From the NCBI GenBank assembly GCA_003963115.1, contig RXJQ01000044.1, positions 62,001 to 126,000 on the forward strand: a stretch of 64,000 bases of DNA, given 5' to 3'. Source of the DNA: Burkholderiales bacterium (GTDB taxonomy: Bacteria > Pseudomonadota > Gammaproteobacteria > Burkholderiales > Burkholderiaceae_C). The translations under genes were made by a program, and so were the position numbers. The notes beneath the pieces are model-generated. The model was given only the letters and a program-made list of their open reading frames with translations. It made no database searches and was not told the DNA's origin. Below are positions 17,217-26,664 of the stretch, in pieces; within the stretch, counting starts at the first letter, position 1, and each line of letters begins with the position of its first letter.

Positions 17217-18590
17217 TTAAAAGCGATAAGCCAGGCGCAAACCACCCCAGTGGCGTCCCGCCACGGTGATCGGTGCCGCCACTTCCTTGAGCAGCACAAA
17301 CTTGCCACCGCCCATGTCGCGGCGGTAGGTCTGCAGCAGGAAAGGCCGCTCATTGCGAGCAGAGGCCAGCCCTGTGCGGTCATTGAAGATGCGACGCCAG
17401 CGCGAGTTGGCCGTGTTCCACACCACGTCGCCTGGTCGCTGCTGATGGCAGTAGACCTTGTTGTGCGTGGAGATGTAGCCATTGCGGTCTGCGGCAATGC
17501 AGAACACCACACCCGGCAACGCCTTGAGCACCTCTTCCTGGATCGCAGGGAACTGCGCATCGGTCAAGGCATTGAACCTGGTGGCATGCTGTTGGGGCTG
17601 GGTACCGCTGATTGGCTGGTAGTTCTCGTCGAACAGATGCTCCATGCTGATCTTGCGTGAAGCCAAGGCAGACTCCAGCGCCGCAGCAATGCGCGCAGCC
17701 GTACTTTGCACCAACTCGATGTAGGGCGTGTCGGCCGTGTAGACACCAGAGGCAGCGATCATTTCCATCAAACGCTCGGATACCGTCAGGACCGCATCGC
17801 TGCGCTTGAACGCCGCGCCCAGTTCCTGGCGGGCCTTGCCGACCTCACCCTCCATCAGGCTGATCTGCTCATTGATGCCCTGTGTCAGTTCGCGACTGGC
17901 ATCCGCCGCAGAACTGATGCGCTGCACGCCCTCTTCCACGCCATGCAGCGCTTCATGGAAGCGGGGGCGGCTGTCCTTGCCTTTGGATACCGATTCCGCC
18001 TGATCAGACAGATCGCTGGCCAAAGACTGGATACGCTGATCGAGCCGGCCAATCGTGCCCATGATGGCCTTGGAGATGGACTCCACCTGCGTGGACAAGT
18101 CCTTGACCGCATCGGCCACGACCGAAAAGCCCGCACCAGCCTCACCGGCGCGCTTGGCTTCAACGGAAGCATTGAACGCAACCAGCCGAGTCTGGAGCGC
18201 CACCTGGGCAATCTGCTGCGCCGCATCCGACACCTGATGAAGGGTCTCCACCACGCCGCTGACTTCGCGTCCCACGTGGGTCACGCAATCGCGAGCCAGT
18301 TGCATCGAGCTCATGCCGGCCACGGTCTCTGCATGAATCTGGTCCTGCGACTGGACGATGTCTTGCAACTTGGCGATCAGGCTGGCCAGGGTTTCGGACT
18401 GGTGATTCGTGACGGCCGTCGCATCTTCCAGGCTGCCTCGCAACTGGGCCGCTTCACAGCCCAGGCCACTGGTATCACGCTCCAGCTTCTCGGCCAGTTC
18501 CATGACCGCCATGCGCCCAGCATGCGGTGCATTGACCTCCACCTCGGTGGGCTCGATCGCGGTCGGCTTGCGTCGGAACAAGGTCAACAT
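17217..18590 (-). CDS. Soluble methyl-accepting chemotaxis protein with C-terminal Cache-like domain
   Basis: 457 residues, no signal peptide and no membrane segment. Residues 20-270 are heptad-rich; ALQTRLVAFNASVEAKRAGE with AGAGFSVVADAVKDLSTQVE is the MCP signalling hairpin tip that contacts CheA/CheW. The last 110 residues contain DRNGYISTHNKVYCHQQRPG, RRIFNDRTGLASA and ITVAGRHWGGLRLAYRF, a pattern like Cache ligand domains, which are usually extracellular and N-terminal. So the order is reversed and everything is cytoplasmic. It lies 36 nt downstream of fliA at the end of the flagellar operon, which fits a role in chemotaxis. The ligand is unknown. Confidence 0.85.
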   Translation of the reverse strand: MLTLFRRKPTAIEPTEVEVNAPHAGRMAVMELAEKLERDTSGLGCEAAQLRGSLEDATAVTNHQSETLASLIAKLQDIVQSQDQIHAETVAGMSSMQLARDCVTHVGREVSGVVETLHQVSDAAQQIAQVALQTRLVAFNASVEAKRAGEAGAGFSVVADAVKDLSTQVESISKAIMGTIGRLDQRIQSLASDLSDQAESVSKGKDSRPRFHEALHGVEEGVQRISSAADASRELTQGINEQISLMEGEVGKARQELGAAFKRSDAVLTVSERLMEMIAASGVYTADTPYIELVQSTAARIAAALESALASRKISMEHLFDENYQPISGTQPQQHATRFNALTDAQFPAIQEEVLKALPGVVFCIAADRNGYISTHNKVYCHQQRPGDVVWNTANSRWRRIFNDRTGLASARNERPFLLQTYRRDMGGGKFVLLKEVAAPITVAGRHWGGLRLAYRF

Positions 18591-18626
18591 GGACTCTCTT
18601 CTACCCTGTCAGCTATGCCGCCCTGA

Positions 18627-19340
18627 TCACCATTCACGCAGCTTGACGCGAAGGCGGGCAATGGACTGGCTGTGCAGCTGGCAAACGCGCGACTCCGTCA
18701 CACCCAGCACGGCTGCGATTTCCTTGAGGTTCATGTCCTGCTCGTAGTACATGCTCATCACGTACTGCTCGCGTTCGGGCAGGTTCTTGATGGCCTCCAC
18801 CAAGGCGTGGCGCATGCGCTGGTCTTGCAGCAGGCTCAAGGGGTCGTTGCCCTCGTCGGTCACGTGACGGTCGAGGTAATCGTTGTCGCCGTCCTCGCCG
18901 CTCATGTCCTCCAGGTAGATGAGCTGCGTGCCGCGCACCTTGCCCAGCATCTCCTGGTAGTCGGCCAGGGTCATGCCCATTTCCTTGGCGATCTCGCTCT
19001 CCTGCGGCGCACGGCCCAGGCGCTGCTCCAGCTTGTGGACGGCAGACTCGATGTCGCGCTGCTGCTTGCGGGTGCCGCGACTGAGCCAGTCGGCGCCGCG
19101 CAGCTCATCGAGCATGGCACCGCGGATACGCTGCGTGGCAAAGGTTTCGAACTGCACACCCTGGCCGGCATCGAAACGGTTGAGCGCATCGGTCAGGCCG
19201 ATCATGCCAACCTGAATCAGGTCGTCGATCTCGACGTTCGCAGGCAGCTTGGCAATCATCTGGTGAGCCAGACGGCGCACGAGCGGACTGTATTGGCGCA
19301 GCATCGAGTCGAGTTCGAGTCGTCCTTTGGCGGTGTACAT
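18627..19340 (-). CDS. fliA: Flagellar sigma factor FliA (sigma-28)
   Basis: 237 residues from MYTAKGRLELDSMLRQYSPL, with GGAG 8 nt upstream; the frame can extend to 19361. Region 2 reads IDDLIQVGMIGLTDALNRFD and FETFATQRIRGAMLDELR; region 4 ends LKEIAAVLGVTESRVCQLHS. FliA directs transcription of late flagellar and chemotaxis genes. It follows the FlhG-like gene by 22 nt in the flhB-flhA-flhF order seen in polar flagellates. Candidate target promoters were seen upstream of flhB and upstream of the CheX-like gene at 30.9 kb. Confidence 0.97.
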   Translation of the reverse strand: MYTAKGRLELDSMLRQYSPLVRRLAHQMIAKLPANVEIDDLIQVGMIGLTDALNRFDAGQGVQFETFATQRIRGAMLDELRGADWLSRGTRKQQRDIESAVHKLEQRLGRAPQESEIAKEMGMTLADYQEMLGKVRGTQLIYLEDMSGEDGDNDYLDRHVTDEGNDPLSLLQDQRMRHALVEAIKNLPEREQYVMSMYYEQDMNLKEIAAVLGVTESRVCQLHSQSIARLRVKLREW

Positions 19341-19362
19341 GCTCTGCTCCATGAACTTCAAA

Positions 19363-20205
19363 TCAATTGAGTACGGGGGAGACGCTTGAGGGCAAGGCGG
19401 CCCCTGGCGACATCAGTTGGTCGAAGGCCGCATCGCTCAATGCCAGCGGCAGGGCCGTGCGCAACAGACCGGCGGCCATTTCCATGAAACGCGGATGCGG
19501 GTCTGCGGTGGCGGGCTCGCGCGGGTCCAGCAAGAGCCAGTCGCGCTGGGCCACACCTAGAAAGTCATCGGCACAACGGGCCAGGCGCTCGGCCACGGGC
19601 TGGGCCTGCTGGCTGCGGGCGGTGGCACACACGAGCAGGTCGTAGGCCATCCAGCCACCGCGCTGACTGACGGTCTTGACGGCCGCGTAGGCGTCTTTGA
19701 GGCCTTCAGCCAGGTCGTTGGTGAACAGCAGAGGGCGCAGGTTCGTGCCGCGTGCGCGTTGCGCGAACAGGCGCACGATCTCGCTGGCGGATGCGTGAAC
19801 GAGGATGACGTCGCTTTGCGGCGAGGCATCGGCAATCATGTCGAGCAGACCGCTGCATGAACCGCGGGCATCGACATGACGCAGCGGCAGGCCACGTGCG
19901 GGCATGTAGCTCACCTGGTCCGACAAGACCTCGATGCCTTCGGCGAGATCGAACTCGGCCAGTTCACAAGGCGGACGGGCCTGCTCGCTGGCATCGATCA
20001 CCAGCACCTTCAGGTTGAAGCTGGCATAGGCTGCGCAGAGCCACTCCAGAACCAAACCACCACAAGCCGTGCTGGGGTTGGCCACCACGGGCACGAACCT
20101 CAGAACCCGAGAGGCAAACATCTGCCTCATCCCCTGCGCCTGGTCCACCGGGTGGTGGGCGCGGGTACCGTTTGAGCTGACCTGGAAGCTGTCTAAGCGG
20201 GTCAT
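19363..20205 (-). CDS. FlhG/FleN-like MinD-family protein lacking a P-loop
   Basis: 280 residues, in the place of flhG between flhF and fliA. The fold pattern of a MinD ATPase is kept: RVLRFVPVVANPSTACGGLV, where the Walker A loop should be, then NLKVLVIDASE for strand 2 and VILVHASASEIVRLF later. The loop ANPSTACGG has none of the lysines of the family KGGxGKT motif. I infer a nucleotide-binding-deficient relative of FlhG. FlhG normally limits flagellar number by acting on FlhF. The call rests mainly on position and fold pattern, so family membership is moderate in confidence. Confidence 0.65.
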   Translation of the reverse strand: MTRLDSFQVSSNGTRAHHPVDQAQGMRQMFASRVLRFVPVVANPSTACGGLVLEWLCAAYASFNLKVLVIDASEQARPPCELAEFDLAEGIEVLSDQVSYMPARGLPLRHVDARGSCSGLLDMIADASPQSDVILVHASASEIVRLFAQRARGTNLRPLLFTNDLAEGLKDAYAAVKTVSQRGGWMAYDLLVCATARSQQAQPVAERLARCADDFLGVAQRDWLLLDPREPATADPHPRFMEMAAGLLRTALPLALSDAAFDQLMSPGAALPSSVSPVLN

Positions 20206-20247
20206 GTGTGGGCTGTCTTGTTGGTATGGAGTGGTGACAAGCTGCTA

Positions 20248-22017
20248 TCAAACGTGACGGGGTTGGGCCGGTGTGTCGTTCGCCGTGGACGCCGAAAACA
20301 CCAGGCTGACCTCGTTGGGGTCGAGCCGGTACGCTGGGTTGAGGCTGGCTCGGAGGGCGCGGTGCACCAGGGCCTGGGCGGACAGACGATGCCAATCTTC
20401 AGGCACACGTTGGCCGTTAGCCACACCCAAAACTTTCAATTTGTGACGAATTAACGCATCCAGCGCCGGACCCAGCTTCACGGCCTCGTCCAGCTTGGAC
20501 AGGACCACGCCGACACAGGCTTCCGCACGGTAGGAGTGCATCACGTCCTCGATGGAATCGCCCTGGGCGGCCGTGTTGATCACCAGCAGTTTTCGGATGC
20601 TGGGATGCGTGAGCATGTCCAGCAGCTCCTTGGTGCGGCCATCGCGCTGGGCCATGCCAGCGGTGTCGATCAGGATCAGCTTCTTGCCCGACAGCAGCTC
20701 CAGCAGGTCTTCCATGGCGGCGCGGTCATGGGCCATGTGCACGGGCACACCCAGGATGCGGCCATAGGCGCGCAGCTGTTCGTGGGCGCCGACGCGGTAG
20801 GCGTCCAGCGTGATCAGGCCCAGGTTGGACGCCCCGTGCTTGGCGGCGAAGATCGCGGCCAGCTTGGCAGTAGAGGTGGTCTTGCCCACGCCGGTGGACC
20901 CGATCATGGCGAACACGCCGCCTTGGTCTTCGATGGGCAACTCGTGGTCGGCGGTATTCAGATTGCGTTGCAGCACCTGGGTCGCCCACTGCACTTCGTC
21001 ATGCGCACCGTTGCTGACCTCGGCAGGCATGGCGTCGAGCATCTTGCGGACCAGCACAGCCGAGAAGCCGGCATCCAGCAGGCGCTGGGCCAGTTGGGCT
21101 TGCGAGGGGCTGCGGCCCAGCTTCTCGATGAAGGCCATCGTCTCGAAGCGCTCCTTCATCATGGCGCGCATGGCACGCAGCTCACCCAGCATGGTGGCGT
21201 TGGCATCTTGCGCGGCCTTCAGGGCGGCCATGGTCGCGGCATCGGGCTGGGCCACGCGCACTTCATTGGGGGCGGGCTTGACCTTGTCGATGGTGAGATC
21301 AGCGTGCTCGCTGCGCAGGGGCACAACCTGAGCTTTGGGTTGTTGCTGCGCCTGCTGAACGGCTGCCTGTTGTTGGCGCACGGGCAGAGCGGGCGATTGA
21401 GGCGCAGCCTGGCGAGGTGCCACCGGGGCCTGGCGCACGGGCTCGTCCCATTGCTGATCGGCTTCAGAACGGCGACCGCGCATGCCTTCGCCAGCCAGGT
21501 CCACCGAGCTTTGCACTTCAGGGCGCTTGGGCTTGGCCTGGGCAAAGCGCTGGTTGAGCTGTTCTTCTGGCGGCAAGGCCATCGCGGGCTCGGTGCGGGC
21601 CTGCATCGCGGCCTGGCGGCGCTTGAGCATGCGCTCACGCACATAGTCCTGGAAGGACAGCGTGCTCATCGCCAGTTGCTTGACGTCATCCTGCACGGTG
21701 CTGGCCAGGTTGGCCATGGTGTCCTTGGCCTGCTTGGCCATGGCCTTCTTGGGCGGCACGCTCACGGGCTCGCGCTCGCCACGAGGCTCCATGCGAGGCT
21801 CGGCACGGCCTTCCGAGCGGGGAGCCATTTCAGGCGCGTCTCGCTCAACAGCATAGTGATCGATGGACGGCACGCTGTCAGCGGCCATCGCCAGGATCTC
21901 GATCCCGCCTTCGGCTGCGGGCTTGGTGGACAACACGACCGCGTCGTTGCCGAAAGCGGCCTTCACCTTCTGCATGGCCTCGCGGCTGGTCCGTCCAGTA
22001 AAGCGTTTGACGTTCAT
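20248..22017 (-). CDS. flhF: Flagellar biosynthesis GTPase FlhF
   Basis: 589 residues. The N-terminal MNVKRFTGRTSREAMQKVKA is the FlhF B-domain start. A long Gln/Ala/Pro-rich middle part (about residues 60-250) is probably disordered. The C-terminal SRP-type GTPase has G1 GSTGVGKTTSTAKLAAIFA, then GLITLDAYRVGAHEQLR, LILIDTAGMAQRD and LSKLDEAVKLG. FlhF places the flagellum at the pole. Its start overlaps the flhA stop (ATGA). Confidence 0.96.
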   Translation of the reverse strand: MNVKRFTGRTSREAMQKVKAAFGNDAVVLSTKPAAEGGIEILAMAADSVPSIDHYAVERDAPEMAPRSEGRAEPRMEPRGEREPVSVPPKKAMAKQAKDTMANLASTVQDDVKQLAMSTLSFQDYVRERMLKRRQAAMQARTEPAMALPPEEQLNQRFAQAKPKRPEVQSSVDLAGEGMRGRRSEADQQWDEPVRQAPVAPRQAAPQSPALPVRQQQAAVQQAQQQPKAQVVPLRSEHADLTIDKVKPAPNEVRVAQPDAATMAALKAAQDANATMLGELRAMRAMMKERFETMAFIEKLGRSPSQAQLAQRLLDAGFSAVLVRKMLDAMPAEVSNGAHDEVQWATQVLQRNLNTADHELPIEDQGGVFAMIGSTGVGKTTSTAKLAAIFAAKHGASNLGLITLDAYRVGAHEQLRAYGRILGVPVHMAHDRAAMEDLLELLSGKKLILIDTAGMAQRDGRTKELLDMLTHPSIRKLLVINTAAQGDSIEDVMHSYRAEACVGVVLSKLDEAVKLGPALDALIRHKLKVLGVANGQRVPEDWHRLSAQALVHRALRASLNPAYRLDPNEVSLVFSASTANDTPAQPRHV

Positions 22018-24122
22018 GCGTGGCCTCCGATCAGGGTACCGATGCGAATCGAATGTGTCTCAGGAATCTCGCTGTGACCCAGCACCTTGAGACGAGGTGC
22101 GGCGCGCTTTAGCAATCTGGCCACGGTGGGACGGATGGCATCCGGCACCAGCAGGCAGGCGGGGTGGCCCATGTTTTCCTGACGCTGCGTGGCCTCAGAG
22201 GCCTGGCGGGTCAGGTGGTCGGCCACGCCTGGATCGAGCATGGGGCCGCTGGGCGATGTCAGGGCTTGCGTGAGCAGGCGTTCCAGATCGGGGTCGATGG
22301 CGATCACGTCGAGCTCGCGCACCGGGCCGTAGATCTGCTGGACGATGGCCGGCGCCAGACCGATGCGGATGCGACGTGCCAGCTCGGCCGGGTCGTTCAC
22401 CACGTTGGGGCTGGAAGCGGCCTGCTCGGCGATGGTCTCCACGATGGAGCGCATGTCGCGGATGTGCACGCCTTCTTCGAGCAGGAGCTGCAGCACTTTC
22501 TGCAGTGTGGAGATGCCGACCATCTTGGGAATCACGTCTTCGATCAGTTTCGGAGCCAGTTTCGTCACATGTTCGACCAGTTGTTGGGTCTCTACTCGAC
22601 CCAGCAGCTTGGCCGCATGGAGTTGCATCAAGTGTGAAAGATGGGTGGCCACCACGGTCGAGGGATCAACGACGGTGTAGCCCGCCATTTGCGCGGCATC
22701 GCGCTGGCGCTCTTCCACCCACACGGCCGGCAGGCCGAAGGCGGGATCGACGGCGGCCGTGCCCTGGATCGGGTTGACCACATGGCCCGGGTTGATGGCC
22801 ATGAGCATGTTGGGGAAGACCTCGCCCTCGCCCACCACAGCGCCGCGCAGTGTGATGCGGTAGAAGCTGGGCTTGAGCTCCAGGTTGTCCTTGATGTGGA
22901 CAGATGGCGGCAAAAAGCCGACTTCTTGCGCGAATTTGCGTCGAACGCCCTTGATCCGCGTCAGCAGGTCGCCGCCGCGCTCCTTGTCGACCAGCTGGAT
23001 CAGCCGGTAGCCCACCTCCAGGCCCAGCGTGTCGACGGGCTGCAGGTCTTCCCAGGTGGCTTCGCCATTGGGGTTGGCCACTTCGGACGAGGTCTTCTCG
23101 ACCGGCTTGGGCGCATTGCGGGCCGCCTCCTGCTTCTCGTGCAGCTTCCAGGCCCACCAGCCCAGGCCACTGCCCATGGGCAGGAACACGAAGCTGGGCA
23201 TGCCGGGGATCACACCCAGGATGGTCAGGATGCCACCAGCCACCCCGATGACCTTGGGGTTCTCGAACATCTGGCCCATGATCTGGGCGCCCACGTCCTT
23301 GTCCTTGCCGACGCGCGACACCACCATGGCGGCCGCCACCGAGATCAGCAAGCCCGGAATCTGGGCGACCAGCGCGTCACCGACAGCCAGCAGCACGTAG
23401 GAACTGGCTGCATCACCGGGTGACATGTCATGCTGGACCACGCCGATCACGAAGCCGCCGACGATGTTGATGAACAGGATCAGGATGCCGGCCACCGCGT
23501 CACCACGCACGAACTTCGAGGCGCCGTCCATGGAGCCGTGGAATTCGGCCTCCTCGCCCACTTCCAGGCGACGGCGCTTGGCTTCCTTCTCGTCGATCAG
23601 GCCGGCGTTCAGGTCGGCGTCGATCGCCATCTGCTTGCCGGGCATGGCGTCCAAGGTGAAACGGGCACTCACTTCGGCGATACGCTCAGAACCCTTGGTG
23701 ATCACCACGAAGTTGATCACCACCAGGATCGCGAACACGATCAGACCCACCGCGAAGTTGCCACCGATCAGGAAGTGCCCGAAGGACTCGATCACGTGAC
23801 CCGCGGCGCCCGCGCCTGTGTGGCCTTGCAACAGCACCACGCGGGTCGAGGCCACGTTCAGCGACAAGCGCAGCAAAGTGGTCAGCAGCAGCACCGAGGG
23901 GAAGGCCGCAAAGTCCAGCGGGCGCACCATGGTGGCCGCCACCATCATCACCATCAAGGCCGTGGCGATGTTGAAGGTGAAGAACACGTCCAGCATGAAG
24001 GCCGGCAGGGGCAGCACCATCAAGGCCAGCACGCACACGACCACCAAGGGGGCGGCCATCACCTGCAGGTTCTTGTGTTGCCCTCCGAACAGGGCCTGGA
24101 GTCTGAGCAAAGCCGGGTTCAT
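22014..24122 (-). CDS. flhA: Flagellar type III export protein FlhA
   Basis: 702 residues, about eight N-terminal membrane segments followed by a large cytosolic domain. GSERIAEVSARFTLDAMPGK and AIDADLNAGLIDEKEAKRRR form the conserved FHIPEP region between membrane segments; later blocks are PGHVVNPIQGTAAVDPAFGL and GVHIRDMRSIVETIAEQA. FlhA is the export-gate ring of the flagellar secretion system. It overlaps flhB and flhF by 4 nt on each side. Confidence 0.98.
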   Translation of the reverse strand: MNPALLRLQALFGGQHKNLQVMAAPLVVVCVLALMVLPLPAFMLDVFFTFNIATALMVMMVAATMVRPLDFAAFPSVLLLTTLLRLSLNVASTRVVLLQGHTGAGAAGHVIESFGHFLIGGNFAVGLIVFAILVVINFVVITKGSERIAEVSARFTLDAMPGKQMAIDADLNAGLIDEKEAKRRRLEVGEEAEFHGSMDGASKFVRGDAVAGILILFINIVGGFVIGVVQHDMSPGDAASSYVLLAVGDALVAQIPGLLISVAAAMVVSRVGKDKDVGAQIMGQMFENPKVIGVAGGILTILGVIPGMPSFVFLPMGSGLGWWAWKLHEKQEAARNAPKPVEKTSSEVANPNGEATWEDLQPVDTLGLEVGYRLIQLVDKERGGDLLTRIKGVRRKFAQEVGFLPPSVHIKDNLELKPSFYRITLRGAVVGEGEVFPNMLMAINPGHVVNPIQGTAAVDPAFGLPAVWVEERQRDAAQMAGYTVVDPSTVVATHLSHLMQLHAAKLLGRVETQQLVEHVTKLAPKLIEDVIPKMVGISTLQKVLQLLLEEGVHIRDMRSIVETIAEQAASSPNVVNDPAELARRIRIGLAPAIVQQIYGPVRELDVIAIDPDLERLLTQALTSPSGPMLDPGVADHLTRQASEATQRQENMGHPACLLVPDAIRPTVARLLKRAAPRLKVLGHSEIPETHSIRIGTLIGGHA

Positions 24123-25306
24123 ACATCAATCTCCGGTGATTCTTCTTGGGCGAGCTTGGCCTTCAACTTGGCCGATTGCTGGGGATCGAGCTCGGCGGGC
24201 ACGTCCAGATCAGGCAGGTTGCCCGGCATGGGCGAGCGGCCCGTCAAGGCATTGCGAAGCTGGAACACGTAAGCCAGCACCTGGGCCACAGCGCTGTAGA
24301 GCGCCACGGGCACTTCCTGGTCCACTTCGGTGTTGGCATAAAGCGCACGTGCCAGAGGCGGGGCCTCCAGCACGGGGACACGGTTTTCGGTGGCCAGGTC
24401 GCGGATGCGAAAGGCCAGCAGATCCAGCCCCTTGGCGACCACACGGGGGGCGCCCATCGTAGCCTCGTCGTACTTGAGCGCCACAGCATAGTGGGTCGGG
24501 TTCATCACGACCAGATCGGCCTTGGGCACGGCGGCCAGCATGCGTTTGCGGGCCATCTCGCGCATCTTCTGCTTGATCTTGCCCTTGACCTCGGTGTTGC
24601 CCTCCTGCTGCTTGAACTCTTCCTTGACTTCCTGGTGGCTCATCTTCATCTTCTCGGCGAAGAGGAATTTCTGCAGCGGCCAGTCGATGATGGCAAACGC
24701 TGCGATTACCAGCAGCATGGAGCCCAGCACCTCGCCCAGGGTCATGCCCAGGTCGTGGATGGCAGCAGGCAAAGGCTGCGACAGCAGGCCCACCAGGCTG
24801 GGCCAGGCCTTGTACAGGAAGGTGGCACCGGCCGCACCCAGGATCAGGCCCAGGGCCGAGGCCTTGAGCGCGTCGATCATCTGCTGCTTGGAGAACACGT
24901 TGCCGATACCGGCGAGCGGGTTGAGCTTGCCGAAGTTCGGGGAGATGACCTTGAAGGACATCACCCAGCCACCGGCCATCACGCTCGCGGCGGCAGAGGC
25001 CAGGCCGATGCTCAGGCTGAAGGGCACGATGATCATCAGGGCCTCGGAGGTCCAGATGGCGAGGCGGTCCAGCATCACGTCGCCGTTGGCCACCGAACGC
25101 GCGTCGAAATGCAGGCCTGCATCCAGCAGTGCCTGCATCTTGCTCATCCACATGGGCGTGAGGCCCATGAGCACGCCCGTGGCGGCCAGGAGCACCAGGA
25201 AGTGGCCCAGATCCTTGGAGCGAACGACCTGGCCCTCTTCGCGCGCTTTCTGAAGCTTGCGCGCCGAGGCTGGTAACTGCTTGTCTTGAGAACCTTGGTC
25301 AGACAT
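24119..25306 (-). CDS. flhB: Flagellar type III export switch protein FlhB
   Basis: 395 residues: short charged N-terminus with ARKLQKAREEGQVVRSKDLG, four membrane segments, and a cytosolic domain with the autocleavage site inside VVMNPTHYAVALKYDEATMG (cut between Asn and Pro in NPTH). It controls the switch of export from rod/hook to filament substrates. It is the first visible gene of the flagellar operon; a sigma-28-like element lies upstream. Confidence 0.98.
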   Translation of the reverse strand: MSDQGSQDKQLPASARKLQKAREEGQVVRSKDLGHFLVLLAATGVLMGLTPMWMSKMQALLDAGLHFDARSVANGDVMLDRLAIWTSEALMIIVPFSLSIGLASAAASVMAGGWVMSFKVISPNFGKLNPLAGIGNVFSKQQMIDALKASALGLILGAAGATFLYKAWPSLVGLLSQPLPAAIHDLGMTLGEVLGSMLLVIAAFAIIDWPLQKFLFAEKMKMSHQEVKEEFKQQEGNTEVKGKIKQKMREMARKRMLAAVPKADLVVMNPTHYAVALKYDEATMGAPRVVAKGLDLLAFRIRDLATENRVPVLEAPPLARALYANTEVDQEVPVALYSAVAQVLAYVFQLRNALTGRSPMPGNLPDLDVPAELDPQQSAKLKAKLAQEESPEIDV

Positions 25307-25636
25307 GGTGGGCGAAGGACGGCTACTTGCTGAGCATTCTTCGCGACCACCCGGAAATCTTTAGGCGGATAAGAGGGGTCCGCCACGGGCTATTCGCCCC
25401 CCATTTCGCCTGACGCAAGCGGTCAAACCAGGGAAAGCGGACTGGGTGTGAATTGCTTCACGACCTTGGGGCAAAGAGGGGGTTGGCAAGAAAAAAAGCG
25501 CCAGATTTCGACAGCCGTAGGTCAGGCTGGGATTAACCATGTCGGCCATTGATTGCCTCCAACCACCCACCCAAGGGTTAGCCCCTTGCCCAGATAAGAC
25601 GATCGGACAGGGCAAGCCCGCCAGAATACGCGCTCT
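25307..25636. other. Intergenic region between divergent flhB and the AraC-type gene
   Basis: About 330 nt. It holds a sigma-28-like element for flhB, and an inverted repeat CTTGCCC (25585-25591) / GGGCAAG (25610-25616), spaced 18 nt, shortly before the regulator gene. No RNA gene or open frame on either strand looks real. Confidence 0.5.
25337..25363 (-). promoter_or_regulatory. Candidate sigma-28 (FliA) promoter of the flhB operon
   Basis: On the minus strand TAAAGATT, an 11-nt spacer, then GCGAAGAA. The -35 part matches 7 of 8 positions of TAAAGTTT and the spacer length is right; the -10 part matches only 5 of 8 of GCCGATAA. It ends about 30 nt before flhB. Confidence 0.35.
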
Positions 25637-26644
25637 ATGCAAGTTTCCCCGTTGAACCTCAAAGTCATGGCCCACATCCTTGAGATCGAGGGCCACAGCA
25701 AAGCCGGCGCTTTCAAGCGCTGCGGCCTCGCGCTGGAAGACTTCGAAGACGAGAACGGGGAATGGGTGCCCCTGTCGCAGTTCATTGCGCTGGTGGATGC
25801 CGCCGTCGCCGAAACGCGGGACCCCGCCTTTGGCCTGGTCGCCGGCAAGAGCCTGGCCCTCACACGCTATGGGGTCATGGCCTCGGTGGCCCTGTTCACG
25901 CCCAGCCTGCGCCAATTGATCAGCGACATCGACCGCTTCGCCGTGCTGCTCCTGGACCGCGCCGAGTTCTCACTGGAAGAAGACGGTGACCGCGCCCATC
26001 TGACCATTCGCCCCGTCATGCGTGAAGGGGCGGCCGGGCGCTTTCGTTATGACTTCGTGGCCACCGGCGTCGTGCAGATGCTCAAGTTCCTGGGCATGAC
26101 CGATGCCGACCTCCATGCCGTGGAATTGCCCTTTGCCTGCGAGCCCGAACTGCTGCCCAGGTACGAAAGCAATTTCGGCCCGAACGTGAAGTTCAAGCAG
26201 CGCATCAGCCGCGTGAGCTTCAACCCGGCCTTGCTGGACCTCCCCCACACCTCGCACGATCAGCTGTCCTACACCGCCGCCCGCACGCGGGCCGAACTGG
26301 CTCTGACAGCGCAGCGCAGCCGCATCGACACGGCCGAGCGCGTGCGGCAATGGCTGATGGCATCCTTCCCCAAACAGCCGAGCATCGTGGAAACCGCCCG
26401 GCACCTGGGCTTGAGCGAGCGCAGCCTGCGCCGGCATCTGTCCACCCTCCAAACAAGCCATCAGGACCTGACGCAGGAGTGCCAGTTCCTCAAAGCCCGC
26501 AGCCTGCTGGCCGAGGGGCAGCTGTCCATCAAGCAGGTCGCCGACGCGCTGGGCTTTTCTTCGGTCACCAGCTTCCACCGTGCCTTCAAGCGATGGACCG
26601 GCACCACGCCGGTCTTATGGCGGGGTGAGCAGGTCAGCCCCTGA
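25637..26644 (+). CDS. AraC-family transcriptional regulator with arabinose-binding-type N-terminal domain
   Basis: 335 residues. The N-terminal 200 residues fit the Arabinose_bd-type domain (family PF12625) of OruR/ArgR-like regulators. The C-terminal part is the AraC double helix-turn-helix: PSIVETARHLGLSERSLRRH and LSIKQVADALGFSSVTSFHR followed by AFKRWTGTTPVLWR. The effector is unknown. It is divergent from flhB and converges on the porin-linked pair, so neither neighbour identifies its target with certainty. A CTTGCCC/GGGCAAG inverted repeat just upstream could be its own operator. Confidence 0.9.
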   Translation: MQVSPLNLKVMAHILEIEGHSKAGAFKRCGLALEDFEDENGEWVPLSQFIALVDAAVAETRDPAFGLVAGKSLALTRYGVMASVALFTPSLRQLISDIDRFAVLLLDRAEFSLEEDGDRAHLTIRPVMREGAAGRFRYDFVATGVVQMLKFLGMTDADLHAVELPFACEPELLPRYESNFGPNVKFKQRISRVSFNPALLDLPHTSHDQLSYTAARTRAELALTAQRSRIDTAERVRQWLMASFPKQPSIVETARHLGLSERSLRRHLSTLQTSHQDLTQECQFLKARSLLAEGQLSIKQVADALGFSSVTSFHRAFKRWTGTTPVLWRGEQVSP

Positions 26645-26664
26645 CTGAAGACGCTCATTACCCC

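Noticed and set aside
20248-22017. Possible frameshift in the long low-complexity middle of flhF
   Set aside because: The frame runs without interruption into a complete GTPase domain; the middle is variable in all FlhF proteins.
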